Shown one piece after another: positions 24,601 through 40,300 of a DNA stretch of 64,000 nt (position 1 is its first letter; each line of letters opens with the position of its first letter). The position numbers and the translations under genes are program-made. Where the stretch lies: positions 4,602,131-4,666,130 of the forward strand of contig OZ005648.1 in the NCBI GenBank assembly GCA_963930645.1. The letters run 5' to 3'. Under the pieces are notes generated by a model. The model was given only the letters and a program-made list of their open reading frames with translations, was not told the DNA's origin and did not search any database. This stretch comes from Salticus scenicus (lineage: Eukaryota; Arthropoda; Arachnida; Araneae; Salticidae).

Positions 24601-27369
24601 ATGTAAACTCTCTAAATGTAAACAAAATCTACAAATGTAAACAAAGAATCTGAATGTAAACAAAATCACTGAATATAAACAGAATCTAAATGTAAACGAA
24701 GACTACAAATGTAAACAAAGACTACAAATGTAAAGAGACTCGAAATGTAAACTAAGACTCTAAATGTAAACAAGGAATCTAATTGTAAACAAAGACTACA
24801 AATGTAAACAAAGACTCTGAATGTAAACAAAGGCTCTAATTGTAAACAAACTCTAAATGTAAACAAAGACTACAAATGTAAACAGACTCTAACTGTAAAC
24901 AAAATCTCTAAATGTAAACAAATATTGTAAATGTAAACATAGACTCTAAAGGTAAAGAAAGACTACAAATGTAAACAAAGGCTCTAAATGTAAACAGACT
25001 ACAAATTTAAACAAACCCTTTAAAAATAAACAAAGAATCTAAATGTAAGCGGACTACAAATCTAACCAAAGTGCACAAATGTTAACAGACTAAAAATGTA
25101 AACAGTCTCTAAATGTAAACAAAGACATGTAAACAAAGAGTGCAAATTTAAACAGGCTCTGTATTTAAACAAAGACAACAAATGTAAACTAAGATAACAA
25201 ATGTAAACAAAGACTACAAATATAAACAAAGACTCTAAATTGAAACAAAGATTACACATGTAAACAAAGACTACGAACGTAAACAAAGGCACTAAATGTA
25301 AACATTCTAAATGAAAACAAAGTATACAAATGTAAAGAAAGTATCTAAATTTAAACAAAGACACTAAATGTAAAGAGACTCGAAATGTAAACAAAGACTA
25401 CAAATGTAAACAAAGACTACAAATGTAAACAATGACTACAAATGTAAACAAGGACTCTAAAAATAAACAAAGACTACAAATGTAAACAAAGGCACTAAAT
25501 GTAAACACTCTAAATATAAAAAAGTCTAAAAATTTAAACAAAGAATCTAAATTTAAACAAAGACACTAAATGTAAAGAGACTCGAAATGTAAACAAAGAC
25601 TACAAATGTAAACAATGACTACAAATGTAAACAAGGACTCTAAATGTAAACAAAGACTACAAATTTAAACAGACTCTAACTGTAAACAAAATCTCTAAAT
25701 GTAAACAAATATTGTAAATGTAAACATAGACTCTAAAGGTAAAGAAAGACTACAAATGTAAACAAAGGCTCTAAATGTAAGCGGACTACAAATGTAAACA
25801 AAGTGCACAAATGTTATCAGACTAAAAATGTAAACAGTCTCTAAATGTAAACAAAGACATGTAAACAAAGAGTGCAAACTTAAACAGGCTCTGTATGTAA
25901 ACAAAGACAACAAATGTAAACAAAGATAACAAATGTAAACAAAGACTACAAATATAAACAAGGACTCTAAATTGAAACAAAGATTACACATGTAAACAAA
26001 GACTACGAACGTAAACAAAGGCACCAAATGTAAACATTCTAAATGTAAACAAAGTCTACAAATAAAAACAAAGTATCAAAATTTAAACAAAGACACTAAA
26101 TGTAAAGAGACTGGAAATGTAAACAAAGACTACAAATGTAAACATAGAATTTAAATGTAAACAAAGACTACAAATGTAAACAATGACTACAAATGTAAAC
26201 AAGGACTCTAAAGGTAAACAAAGACTACAAATGTAAACAAAGGCACTAAATGTAAACACTCTAAATATAAAAAAGTCTAAAAATTTAAACAAAGAATCTA
26301 AATTTAAACAAAGACACTAAATGTAAAGAGACTCGAAATGTAAACAAAGACTACAAATGTAAACAATGACTACAAATGTAAACAAGGACTCTAAAGGTAA
26401 ACAAAGACTACATATGTAAAAAAATACTCTAAATGTAAACAAAGGCTCTATATGTAAACAAAGACTACAAAGGTAAACAAAGACTACAAATTTAAAGAAA
26501 GACTCTAAATGTTAACAAAGACTAAAAATGTAAACAAAGGCACTAAATGTAAACTCTCTAAATGTAAACAAAATCTACAAATGTAAACAAAGTATCTAAA
26601 TGTAAACAAAATCACTAAATGTAAACAGAATCTAAATGTACAGAAAGACTACAAATGTAAACAAAGACTACAAATGTAAACAAAGATTCTAAATGTAAAG
26701 AGACTCGAAATGTAAACAAGGAATCTAATTGTAAACAAAGACTACAAATGTAAACAAAGACTCTGAATGTAAACAAAGGCTCTAATTGTAAACAAACACT
26801 CTAAATGTAAACAAAGACTACAAATGTAAACAGACTCTAACTGTAAACAAAATCTCTAAATGTAAACAAATATTGTAAATGTAAACATAGACTCTAAAGG
26901 TAAAGAAAGACTACAAATATAAACAAAGGCTCTAAATGTAAACAGACTACAAATTTAAACACAGCCTTTAAAAATAAACAAAGAATCTAAATGTAAGCGG
27001 ACTACAAATGTAAACAAAGTGCACAAATGTTAACAGACTAAAAATGTAAACAGTCTCTAAATGTAAAAAAGACATGTAAACAAAGAGTGCAAATTTAAAC
27101 AGGCTCTGTATGTAAACAAAGACAACAAATGTAAACAAAGTATCTAAATTTAAACAAAGACACTAAACGTAAAGAGACTCGAAATGTAAACAAAGACAAC
27201 AAATGTAAACAATGACTACAAATGTAAACAAGGACTCTAAAGGTAAACAAAGACTACAAATGTAAACAAAGCCACTAAATGCAAACACTCTAAATATAAA
27301 AAAGTCTAAAAATGTAAACAAAGAATCTAAATTAAACAAAGAAACTAAATGTAAAGAGACTCGAAATGT
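21605..27369 (+). repeat. Large HOR segment, near-identical to 58,312-64,000
   Basis: Variant order matches the last 5.7 kb of the window at an offset of 36,707 bp, changing to 36,631 bp after about 24,400. There this copy holds four extra 19-bp units (76 bp). Shared rare features confirm the relationship: aaacgtagac near 21,803, the irregular acaagattagattc near 22,410, and taaactctctaaatg units. Only a handful of substitutions were seen. The match runs to the window edge, so the true extent is longer. Confidence 0.92.
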
Positions 27370-30300
27370 AAACAAAGACTACAAATGTAAACAATGACTA
27401 CAAATGTAAAGAAGGACTCTAAAGGTAAACAAAGAATACATATGTAAACAAATACTCTAAATGTAAACAAAGGCTCTATATGTAAACAGAGACTACAAAT
27501 GTAAACAAAGGCTACAAATTTAGAGAAAGACTACAAATGTAAACAAAGGCTCTAAATGTAAACAGACTACAAATTTAAACAAAGCGTCTAAATTTAAACA
27601 AATAATCTAAATGTAAAGAAAGACTACAAATGTAAACAAAGACTCTAAATATAAACAAAGACTAAAAATGTAAACAAAGGCACTAAATGTAAACTCTCTA
27701 AATGTAAACAAAATCTACAAATGTGAACAAAGAATCTGAATGTAAACAAAATCACTAAATGTAAACAGAATCTAAATGTAAACGAAGACTACAAATGTAA
27801 ACAAAGATTCTAAATGTAAAGAGACTCGAAATGTAAACTAAGACTCTAAATGTAAACAAGGAATCTAATTGTAAACAAAGACTACAAATGTAAACAAAGA
27901 CTCTGAATGTAAACAAAGGCTCTAATTGTAAACAAACACTCTAAATGTAAACAAAGACTACAAATGTAAACAGACTCTAACTGTAAACAAAATCTCTAAA
28001 TGTAAACAAATATTGTAAATGTAAACATAGACTCTAAAGGTAAAGAAAGACTACAAACGTAAACAAAGGCTCTAAATGTAAACAGACTACAAATTTAAAC
28101 AGAGCCTTTAAAAATAAACAAAGAATCTAAATGTAAGTGGACTACAAATGTAAACAAAGAGCACAAATGTTAACAGACTAAAATGTAAACAGTCTCTAAA
28201 TGTAAACAAAGACATGTAAAAAAAGAGTGCAAATTTAAACAGGCTCTGTCTGTAAACAAAGACAAAAAATGTAAACAAAGATAACAAAAGTAAACAAAGA
28301 CTACAAATATAAACAAAGACTCTAAATTGAAACAAAGATTACACATGTAAACAAAGAATACGAAAGTAAACAAAGGCACTAAATGTAAACATTCCATATG
28401 TAAACAAAGTCTACAAATGTAAACAAAGTATCTAAATTTAAACAAAGACACTAAATGTAAAAAGACTCTAAAGGTAAACAAAGACTACAAATGTAAACAA
28501 AGGCACTAAATGCAAACACTCTAAATATAAAAAAGTCTAAAAATGTAAACAAAGAATCTAAATTTAAACAAAGACACTAAATGTAAAGACTCGAAATGTA
28601 AACAAAGACTACAAATGTAAAGAAAGACTACAAATTTAGAGAAAGACTACAAATGTAAACAAAGGCTCTAAATGTAAACAGACTACAAATTTAAACAAAG
28701 CCTCTAAATTTAAACAAATAATCGAAAAATTAAACAAAGAGCACAAATGTTAACAGACATTAAATGTAAACAAAGACTGCAAATGTAAACATAGACTACA
28801 AATGTAAAGTGACTCTAAATGTAAACACAGACAACAAATGTAAACAAAGCTCTAAATGTAAACAGATTACAAATGTAAACAAAGAGCACAAATGTTGAGA
28901 CTCAAAATGTAAACAAAGAGTGTAAATGTAAACAAAGACTCAAAATATAAACAAAGACTCTAAATGTAAACAAATACGTGGGAACAAAGAGTGCAAATTT
29001 AAATAGGCTCTGTATTTAAACAAAGACAACAAATGTAAACAAAGACTACGAATGAGAAAAAGACTCTAAATGGAAACAAAGATTACACATGTAAATAAAG
29101 ACTAGAAACGTAAACAAGTACTCTAAATGTAAAGAAAGACTACAAATGTAAACAAAGACTCTAAATATAAACAAAGACTAAAAATTTAAACAAAGGCACT
29201 AAATGTAAACTCTCTAAATGTAAACAAAATCTACAAATGTAAACAAAGAATCTAAATGTAAAAAAAATCACTAAATGTAAACAGAATCTAAATGTAAACA
29301 AAAAATACAAATGTAAACAAAGACTACAAATGTAAACAAGGGCTCTAAATGTAAACAGACTACAAATTTAAACAAAGCCTCTAAATTTAAACAAAGAATC
29401 TAAATGTAAGCGGACTACAAATGTAAACAAAGAATACAAAATTATTAAACAAAGAGCACATATGTTAACAGACATTAAATGTAAACAAAGACTACAAATG
29501 TAAACAAAGACTGCAAATGTAAACATAGACTACAAATGTAAACTGACTGTAAATGTAAACACAGACAACAAATGTAAACAAAGGCTCTAAATGGAAACAA
29601 AGATTACACATGTAAATAAAGACTACAAACGTAAACAAAGACTCTAAATGTAAACAAGTACTCTAAATGTAAAGAAAGACCACAAATGTAAACAAAGACT
29701 CTAAATATAAACAAAGACTAAAAATGTAAACAAAGGCACTAAATGTAAACAAAATCTACAAATGTAAACAAAGAATCTAAATGTAAAGAAAATCACTAAA
29801 TGTAAACAGAATCTAAATGTAAACAAAGACTACAAATGTAAACAAAGATTCTAAATGTAAAGAGACTCGAAATGTAAACTAAGACTCTAAATGTAAACAA
29901 GGAATCTAATTGTAAACAAAGACTACAAATGTAAACAAGGACTCTAAAGGTAAACAAAGACTACAAATGTAAACAAAGGCACTAAATGTAAACACTCTAA
30001 ATATAAAAAAGTCTAAAAATGTAAACAAAGAATCTAAATTTAAACAAAGACACTAAATATAAAGAGACTCGAAATGTAAACAAAGACTACAAATGTAAAC
30101 AAGGACTCTAAAGGTAAACAAAGACTACATATGTAAACAAATACTCTAAATGTAAACAAAGACTACAAATGTAAACAAAGACTACAAATTTAAAGAAAGA
30201 CTACAAATGTAAACAAAGGCTCTAAATGTAAACAGACTACAAATTTTAACAAAGCCTTTAAAAATAAACAAAGAATCTAAATGTAAGCGGACTACAAATG

Positions 30301-30540
30301 TAAACAAAGAGCACAAATGTTAACAGACTAAAAATGTAAACAGTCTCTAAATGTAAACAAAGACATGTAAACAAAGAGTGCAAATTTATACAGGCTCTGT
30401 ATGTAAACAAAGACAACAAATGTAAACAAAGATAAGAAAAGTAAACAAAGACTACAAATATAAACAAAGACTCTAAATTGAAACAAAGATTACACATGTA
30501 AACAAAGCATACGAACGTAAACAAAGGCACTAAATGTAAA
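27370..30540 (+). repeat. Mosaic satellite segment
   Basis: This is satellite throughout, but it matches several other parts in turn. About 28,000-29,330 resembles 8,180-9,170. From about 29,330 the order jumps (caagggctctaaatg) to a pattern like 33,500 onward. From about 29,600 to 30,240 it resembles 32,870-33,530. Short deletions and unusual joins (aaataatcgaaaaattaaac near 28,719) mark exchange points. Nothing non-repetitive is present. Confidence 0.75.
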
Positions 30541-31971
30541 CATTCTAAATGTAAACAAAGTCTACAAATGTAAACAAAGTATCTAAATTTAAACAAAGAC
30601 AGTAAATGTAAAGACACTCTAAAGGTAAGCAAAGACTACAAATGTAAACAAAGGCACTAAATGCAAACACTCTAAATATAAAAAAGTCTAAAAATGTAAA
30701 CAAAGAATCTAAATTTAAACAGACACTAAATGTAAAGAGACTCGAAGTGTAAACAAAGACTACAAAAGTAAACAAAGACTACAAATTTAGAGAAAGACTA
30801 CAAATGTAAACAAAGGCTCTAAATGTAAACAGACTACAAATTTAAACAAAGCCTCTAAATTTAAACAAATAATCTAAATGTAAGCGGACTGCAAATGTAA
30901 ACAAAGAAGACAAAATTAAAAAAGAGCACAAATGTTAACAGACATTAAATGTAAACAAAGACTACAAATGTAAACAAAGACTGCAAATGTAAACATAGAC
31001 TACAAATGTAAACTGACTCTAAATGTAAACACAGACAACAAATGTAAAGAAAGCTCTAAATGTAAACAGATTACAAATGTAAACAAAGAGCACAAATGTT
31101 GAGACTCAAAATGTAAACAAAGAGTGTAAAAGTAAACAAAGACTCAAATTATAAAAAAAGACTCTAAATGTAAACAAATACGTAGAAACAAAGAGTGCAA
31201 ATTTAAATAGGCTCTGTATTTAAACAAAGACAACAAATGTAAACAAAGACTACGAATGAGAAAAAGACTCTAAATGGAAACAAAGATTACACATGTAAAT
31301 AAAGACTACAAACGTAAACAAAGACTCTAAATGTAAACAAGTACTCTAAATGTAAAGAAAGACTACAAATGTAAACAAAGACTCTAAATATAAACAAAGA
31401 CTAAAAATTTAAACAAAGGCACTAAATGTAAACCCTCTAAATGTAAACAAAATCTACAAATGTAAACAAAGAATCTAAATGTAAACAAAATCACTAAATG
31501 TAAACAGAATCTAAATGTAAACAAAAAATACAAATGTAAACGAAGATTCTAAATGTAAAGAGTCTCGAAATGTAAACTAAGACTCTAAATGTAAACAAGG
31601 AATCTAATTGTAAACAAAGACTACAAATGTAAACAAAGACTCTGAATGTAAACCAAGGCTCTAATTGTAAACAAACACTCTAAATGTAAACAAAGACTAC
31701 AAATGTAAACAGACTCTATCTGTAAACAAAATCTCTAAATGTAAACAAATATTGTAAATGTAAACATAGACTCTAAAAGTAAAGAAAGACTACAAATGTA
31801 AACAAAGGCTCTAAATGTAAACAGACTACAAATTAAAACAAAGCCTCTAAATTTAAACAAAGAATCTAAATGTAAGCGGACTACAAATGTAAACAAAGAA
31901 TACAAAATTATTAAACAAAGAGCACAAATGTTAACAGACATTAAATGTAAACAAAGACTACAAATGTAAAC
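30541..31971 (+). repeat. HOR segment, copy of 52,293-53,723
   Basis: The order matches at an offset of 21,752 bp, changing to 21,751 after a 1-bp A-run difference near 31,525 and 53,275. Private differences include ggtaagcaaag near 30,625 here and aatttggagaaag near 52,536 there. The segment ends near 31,972, where this copy switches to the family beginning gactctaaatataaac. Confidence 0.87.
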
Positions 31972-34900
31972 AAAGACTCTAAATATAAACAAAGACTAAA
32001 AATTTAAACAAAGGCACTAAATGTAAAGAGACTCGAAATGTAAACAACAACTTCAAATGTAACCAATGACTACAAATGTAAACAAGGACTCTAAAGGTAA
32101 ACAAAGACTACAAATGTAAACAAAGGCACTAAATGTAAACACTCTAAATATAAAAAAGTCTAAAAATGTAAACAAAGAATCTAAATTTAAACAAAGACAC
32201 TAAATATAAAGAGACTCGAAATGTAAACAAAGACTACAAATGTAAACAAGGACTCTAAAGGTAAACAAAGACTACATATGTAAACAAATACTCTAAATGT
32301 AAACAAAGACTACAAATGTAAACAAAGACTACAAATTTAAAGAAAGACTACAAATGTAAACAAAGGCTCTAAATGTAAACAGACTACAAATTTAAACAAA
32401 GCCTCTAAATTTAAACAAAGAATCTAAATGTAAGCGGACTACAAATGTAAACAAAGAATACAAAATTATTAAACAAAGAGCACAAATGTTAACAGACATT
32501 AAATGTAAACAAAGACTACAAATGTAAACAAAGACTGCAAATGTAAACATAGACTACAAATGTAAACTGACTCTAAATGTAAACACAGACAACAAATGTA
32601 AACAAAGCTCTGAATGTAAACAGATTACAGATGTAAACAAAGAGCACAAATGTTAAGAGACTCAAAATGTAAACAAAGAGTGTAAATGTAAACAAAGGCT
32701 CAAAATATAAACAAAGACTCTAAATGTAAACAAATACGTGGAAACAAAGAGTGCAAATTTAAATAGGCTCTGTATGTAAACAAAGACAACAAATGTAAAT
32801 AAAGACTACGAATGAGAAAAAGGCTCTAAATGAAAACAAAGATTACAAATATAAACAAAGACTCTAAATGGAAACAAAGATTACACATGTAAATAAAGAC
32901 TACAAACGTAAACAAAGACTCTAAATGTAAACAAGTACTCTAAATGTAAAGAAAGACCACAAATGTAAACAAAGACTCTAAATATAAACAAAGACTAAAA
33001 ATGTAAACAAAGGCACTAAATGTAAACTCTCTAAATGTAAACAAAATCTACAAATGAAAACAAAGAATCTAAATGTAAAGAAAATCACTAAATGTAAACA
33101 GAATCTAAATGTAAACAAAGACTACAAATGTAAACAAAGATTCTAAATGTAAAGAGACTCGAAATGTAAACTAAGACTCTAAATGTAAACAAGGAATCTA
33201 ATTGTAAACAAAGACTACAAATGTAAACAAGGACTCTAAAGGTAAACAAAGACTACAAATGTAAACAAAGGCACTAAATGTAAACACTCTAAATATAAAA
33301 AAGTCTAAAAATGTAAACAAAGAATCTAAATTTAAACAAAGACACTAAATATAAAGAGACTCGAAATGTAAACAAAGACTACAAATGTAAACAAGGACTC
33401 TAAAGGTAAACAAAGACTACAAATGTAAACAAATACTCTAAATGTAAACAAAGACTACAAATGTAAACAAAGACTACAAATTTAAAGAAAGACTACAAAT
33501 GTAAACAAAGGCTCTAAATGTAAACAGACTACAAATTTAAACAAAGCCTCTAAATTTAAACAAAGAATCTAAATGTAAGCGGACTACAAATGTAAACAAA
33601 GAATACAAAATTAAACAAAGAGCACAAATGTTAACAGACATTAAATGTAAACAAAGACTACAAATGTAAACAAAGACTGCAAATGTAAACATAGACTACA
33701 AATGTAAACTGACTCTAAATGTAAACACAGACAACAAATGTAAACAATGCTCTAAATGTAAACAGATTACAAATGTAAACAAAGAGCACAAGCGTAAGAG
33801 ACTCAAAATGTAAACAAAGAGTGTAAATGTAAACAAGGACTCAAAATATAAACAAAGACTCTAAATGTAAACAAATACGTGGAAACAAAGAGTGCAAATT
33901 TAAATACGCTCTGTATGTAAACAAAGACAACAAATGTAAACAAAGACTACGAATGAGAAAAAGGCTCTAAATGAAAACATAGATTACAAATATAAACAAA
34001 GACTTTAAATGGAAACAAAGATTACACATGTAAATAAAGACTACAAACGTAAACAAAGACTCTAAATGTAAACAAGTACTCTAAATGTAAAGAAAGACTA
34101 CAAATGTAAACAAAGACTCTAAATAAAAACAAAGACTAAAAATGTAAACAAAGGCACTAAATGTAAACTCTCTAAAAGTAAACAAAATCTACAAATGTAA
34201 ACAAAGAATCTAAATGTAACAAAATCACTAAATGTAAACAGAATCTAAATGTAAACAAAGATTACAAATGTAAACAAAGACTACAAATGTAAACAAAGAT
34301 TCTAAATGTAAAGAGACTCGAAATGTAAACTAAGACTCTAAATGTAAACAAGGAATCTAATTGTAAACAAAGACTACAAATGTAAACAAAGACTCTGAAT
34401 GTAAACAAAGGCTCTAATTGTAAACAAACACTCGAAATGTAAACAAAGACTACAAATGTAAACAGACTCTAACTGTAAACAAAATCTCTAAATGTAAACA
34501 AATATTGTAAATGTAAACATAGACTTTAAAGGTAAAGAAAGACTACAAATGTAAACAAAGGCTCTAAATGTAAACAGACTACAAATTTAAACAATGCCTT
34601 TAAAAATAAACAAAGAATCTAAATGTAAGCGGATTACAAATGTAAACAAAGTGCACAAATGTTAACAGACTAAAAATGTAAACAGTCTCTAAATGTAAAC
34701 AAAGACATGTAAACAAAGAGTGCAAATTTAAACAGGCTCTGTATGTAAACAAAGACAACAAATTTAAACAAAGATAACAAATGTAAACAAAGACAACAAA
34801 TATAAACAAAGACTCTAAATTGAAACAAAGATTACACATGTAAACAAAGACTACGAACGTAAACAAAGGCACTAAATGTAAACAAAGTCTACAAATGTAA

Positions 34901-37374
34901 ACAAAGTATCTAAATTTAAACAAAGACACTAAATGTAAAGAGACTCTAAAGGTAAAGAAAGACTACAAATGTAAACAAAGGCTCTAAATGTAAACAGACT
35001 ACAAATTTAAACAAAGCCTTTAAAAATAAACAAAGAATCTAAATGTAAGCGGACTACAAATGTAAACAAAGAGCACAAATGTTAACAGACTAAAAATGTA
35101 AACAGTCTCTAAATGTAAACAAAGACATGTAAACAAAGAGTGCAAATTTATACAGGCTCTGTATGTAAACAAAGACAACAAATGTAAACAAAGATAACAA
35201 AAGTAAACAAAGACTACAAATATAAACAAAGACTCTAAATTGAAACAAAGATTACACATGTAAACAAAGTATACGAACGTGAACAAAGGCACTAAATGTA
35301 AACATTCTAAATGTAAACAAAGTCTAAAAATGTAAACAAAGAATCTAAATTTAAACAGACACTAAATGTAAAGAGACTCGAAATGTAAACAAAGACTACA
35401 AATGTAAGCAAAGACTCTAAATATAAACAAAGACTAAAAATTTAAACAAAGGCACTAAATGTAAAGAGACTCGAAATGTAAACAAAAACTTCAAATGTAA
35501 CCAATGACTACAAATGTAAACAAGGACTCTAAAGGTAAACAAAGACTACATATGTAAACAAATACTGTAAATGTAAACAAAGACTACAAATGTAAACAAA
35601 GACTACAAATTTAAAGAAAGGCTACAAATATAAACAAAGGCTCTAAATGTAAACAGTCTACAAATTTAAACAAAGCCTCTAAATTTAAACAAAGAATCTA
35701 AATGTAAGCGGACTACAAATGTAAACAAAGAATACAAAATTATTAAACAAAGAGCACAAATGTTAACAGACATTAAATGTAAACAAAGACTACAAATGTA
35801 AACAAAGACTGCAAATGTAAACTGACTCTAAATGTAAACACAGACAACAAATGTAAACAAAGCTCTAAATGTAAACAGATTACAGATGTAAACAAAGAGC
35901 ACAAATGTTAAGAGACTCAAAATGTAAACAAAGAGTGTAAATGTAAACAAAGGCTCAAAATATAAACAAAGACTCTAAATGTAAACAAATACGTGGAAAC
36001 AACGAGTGCAAATTTAAATAGGCTCTGTATGTAAACAAAGACAACAAATGTAAACAAAGACTACGAATGAGAAAAAGGCTCTACATGAAAACAAAGATTA
36101 CAAATATAAACAAAGACTCTACATGGAAACAAAGATTACACATGTAAATAAAGACTACAAATGTAAACAAAGGCTCTAAATGTAAACAGACTACAAATTT
36201 AAACAAAGCCTTTAAAAATAAACAAAGAAACTAAATGTAAGCGGACTAAAAATCTAACCAAAGTGCACAAATGTTAACAGACTAAAAATGTAAACAGTCT
36301 CTAAATGTAAACAAAGACATGTAAACAAAGAGTGCAAATTTAAACAGGCTCTGTATTTAAACAAAGACAACAAATGTAAACTAAGATAACAAATGTAAAC
36401 AAAGACTACAAATATAAACAAAGACTCTAAATTGAAACAAAGATTACACATGTAAACAAAGACTACGAACGTAAACAAAGGCACTAAATGTAAACATTCT
36501 AAATGAAAACAAAGTCTACAAATGTAAACAAAGTATCTAAATTTAAACAATGACACTAAATATAAAGAGACTCGAAATGTAAACAAGGACTCTAAAGGTA
36601 AACAAAGACTACATATGTAAACAAATACTCTAAATGGAAACAGACTACAAATTTAAACAAAGCCACTAAATTTAAACAAAGAATCTTAATGTAAGCGGAC
36701 TACAAATGTAAACAAAGAATACAAAATTATTAAACAAAGAGCACAATTGTTAACAGACATTAAATGTAAACAAAGACTACAAATGTAAAGAAAGACTACA
36801 AATGTAAACAAAGGCTCTAAATGTAAACAGACTACAAATTTAAACAAAGCCTCAAAATTTAAACAAAGAATCTAAATGTAAGCGGACTACAAATGTAAAC
36901 AAAGAATACAAAATTAAACAAAGAGCACAAATTTAACAGACATTAAATGCAAACAAAGACTACAAATGTAAACAATGACTGCAAATGTAAACATAGACTA
37001 CAAATGTAAACTGACTCTAAATGTAAACACAGACAACAAATGTAAACAAAGCTCTAAATGTAAACAGATTACAAATGTAAACAAAGAGCACAAATGTTGA
37101 GACTCAAAATGTAAACAAAGAGTGTAAATGTAAACAAAGACTCAAAATATAATCAAAGACTCTAAATGTAAACAAATACGTAGAAACAAAGAGTGCAAAT
37201 TTAAATAGGCTCTGTATTTAAACAAAGACAACAAATGTAAACAAAGACTACAAATGAGAAAAAGACTCTAAATGGAAACAAAGATTACACATGTAAATAA
37301 AGACTACAAACGTAAACAAAGACTCTAAATGTAAACAAGTACTCTAAATGTAAAGAAAGACTACAAATGTAAAG
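31972..37374 (+). repeat. About 5.4-kb HOR, tandem relative of the following segment
   Basis: From 31,972 the order matches 37,375 onward at 5,403 bp, then 5,400 bp after about 38,900, because the second copy lost 2 bp near 37,896 and 1 bp near 38,904. At about 35,320 this copy lacks 126 bp present near 40,730. Near 36,160 it skips about 1.5 kb present in the other copy. Near 36,790 it skips again. The shared variant aacaacaacttc (32,044 and 37,447) is specific to these two copies. Confidence 0.85.
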
Positions 37375-40300
37375 AAAGACTCTAAATATAAACAAAGACT
37401 AAAAATTTAAACAAAGGCACTAAATGTAAAGAGACTCGAAATGTAAACAACAACTTCAAATGTAACCAATGACTACAAATGTAAACAAGGACTCTAAAGG
37501 TAAACAAAGACTACAAATGTAAACAAAGGCACTAAATGTAAACACTCTAAATATAAAAAAGTCTAAAAATGTAAACAAAGAATCTAAATTTAAACAAAGA
37601 CACTAAATATAAAGAGACTCGAAATGTAAACAAAGACTACAAATGTAAACAAGGACTCTAAAGGTAAACAAAGACTACATATGTAAACAAATACTCTAAA
37701 TGTAAACAAAGACTACAAATGTAAACAAAGACTACAAATTTAAAGAAAGACTACAAATGTAAACAAAGGCTCTAAATGTAAACAGACTACAAATTTAAAC
37801 AAAGCCTCTAAATTTAAACAAAGAATCTAAATGTAAGCGGACTACAAATGTAAACAAAGAATACAAAATTATTAAACAAAGAGCACAAATGTTAAGACAT
37901 TAAATGTAAACAAAGACTACAAATGTAAACAAAGACTGCAAATGTAAACATAGACTACAAATGTAAACTGACTCTAAATGTAAACACAGACAACAAATGT
38001 AAACAAAGCTCTGAATGTAAACAGATTACAGATGTAAACAAAGAGCACAAATGTTAAGAGACTCAAAATGTAAACAAAGAGTGTAAATGTAAGCAAAGGC
38101 TCAAAATATAAACAAAGACTCTAAATGTAAACAAATACGTGGAAACAAAGAGTGCAAATTTAAATAGGCTCTGTATGTAAACAAAGACAACAAATGTAAA
38201 TAAAGACTACGAATGAGAAAAAGGCTCTAAATGAAAACAAAGATTACAAATATAAACAAAGACTCTAAATGGAAACAAAGATTACACATGTAAATAAAGA
38301 CTACAAACGTAAACAAAGACTCTAAATGTAAACAAGTACTCTAAATGTAAAGAAAGACCACAAATGTAAACAAAGACTCTAAATATAAACAAAGACTAAA
38401 AATGTAAACAAAGGCACTAAATGTAAACTCTCTAAATGTAAACAAAATCTACAAATGAAAACAAAGAATCTAAATGTAAAGAAAATCACTAAATGTAAAC
38501 AGAATCTAAATGTAAACAAAGACTACAAATGTAAACAAAGATTCTAAATGTAAAGAGACTCGAAATGTAAACTAAGACTCTAAATGTAAACAAGGAATCT
38601 AATTGTAAACAAAGACTACAAATGTAAACAAGGACTCTAAAGGTAAACAAAGACTACAAATGTAAACAAAGGCACTAAATGTAAACACTCTAAATATAAA
38701 AAAGTCTAAAAATGTAAACAAAGAATCTAAATTTAAACAAAGACACTAAATATAAAGAGACTCGAAATGTAAACAAAGACTACAAATGTAAACAAGGACT
38801 CTAAAGGTAAACAAAGACTACATATGTAAACAAATACTCTAAATGTAAACAAAGACTACAAATGTAAACAAAGACTACAAATTTAAAGAAAGACTACAAA
38901 TGTAGCAAAGGCTCTAAATGTAAACAGACTACAAATTTAAACAAAGCCTCTAAATTTAAACAAAGAATCTAAATGTAAGCGGACTACAAATGTAAACAAA
39001 GAATACAAAATTAAACAAAGAGCACAAATGTTAACAGACATTAAATGTAAACAAAGACTACAAATGTAAACAAAGACTGCAAATGTAAACATAGACTACA
39101 AATGTAAACTGACTCTAAATGTAAACACAGACAACAAATGTAAACAATGCTCTAAATGTAAACAGATTACAAATGTAAACAAAGAGCACAAGCGTAAGAG
39201 ACTCAAAATGTAAACAAAGAGTGTAAATGTAAACAAGGACTCAAAATATAAACAAAGACTCTAAATGTAAACAAATACGTGGAAACAAAGAGTGCAAATT
39301 TAAATACGCTCTGTATGTAAACAAAGACAACAAATGTAAACAAAGACTACGAATGAGAAAAAGGCTCTAAATGAAAACATAGATTGCAAATATAAACAAA
39401 GACTTTAAATGGAAACAAAGATTACACATGTAAATAAAGACTACAAACGTAAACAAAGACTCTAAATGTAAACAAGTACTCTAAATGTAAAGAAAGACTA
39501 CAAATGTAAACAAAGACTCTAAATAAAAACAAAGACTAAAAATGTAAACAAAGGCACTAAATGTAAACTCTCTAAAAGTAAACAAAATCTACAAATGTAA
39601 ACAAAGAATCTAAATGTAACAAAATCACTAAATGTAAACAGAATCTAAATGTAAACAAAGATTACAAATGTAAACAAAGACTACAAATGTAAACAAAGAT
39701 TCTAAATGTAAAGAGACTCGAAATGTAAACTAAGACTCTAAATGTAAACAAGGAATCTAATTGTAAACAAAGACTACAAATGTAAACAAAGACTCTGAAT
39801 GTAAACAAAGGCTCTAATTGTAAACAAACACTCGAAATGTAAACAAAGACTACAAATGTAAACAGACTCTAACTGTAAACAAAATCTCTAAATGTAAACA
39901 AATATTGTAAATGTAAACATAGACTTTAAAGGTAAAGAAAGACTACAAATGTAAACAAAGGCTCTAAATGTAAAGAGACTACAAATTTAAACAATGCCTT
40001 TAAAAATAAACAAAGAATCTAAATGTAAGCGGATTACAAATGTAAACAAAGTGCACAAATGTTAACAGACTAAAAATGTAAACAGTCTCTAAATGTAAAC
40101 AAAGACATGTAAACAAAGAGTGCAAATTTAAACAGGCTCTGTATGTAAACAAAGACAACAAATTTAAACAAAGATAACAAATGTAAACAAAGACAACAAA
40201 TATAAACAAAGACTCTAAATTGAAACAAAGATTACACATGTAAACAAAGACTACGAACGTAAACAAAGGCACTAAATGTAAACAAAGTCTACAAATGTAA

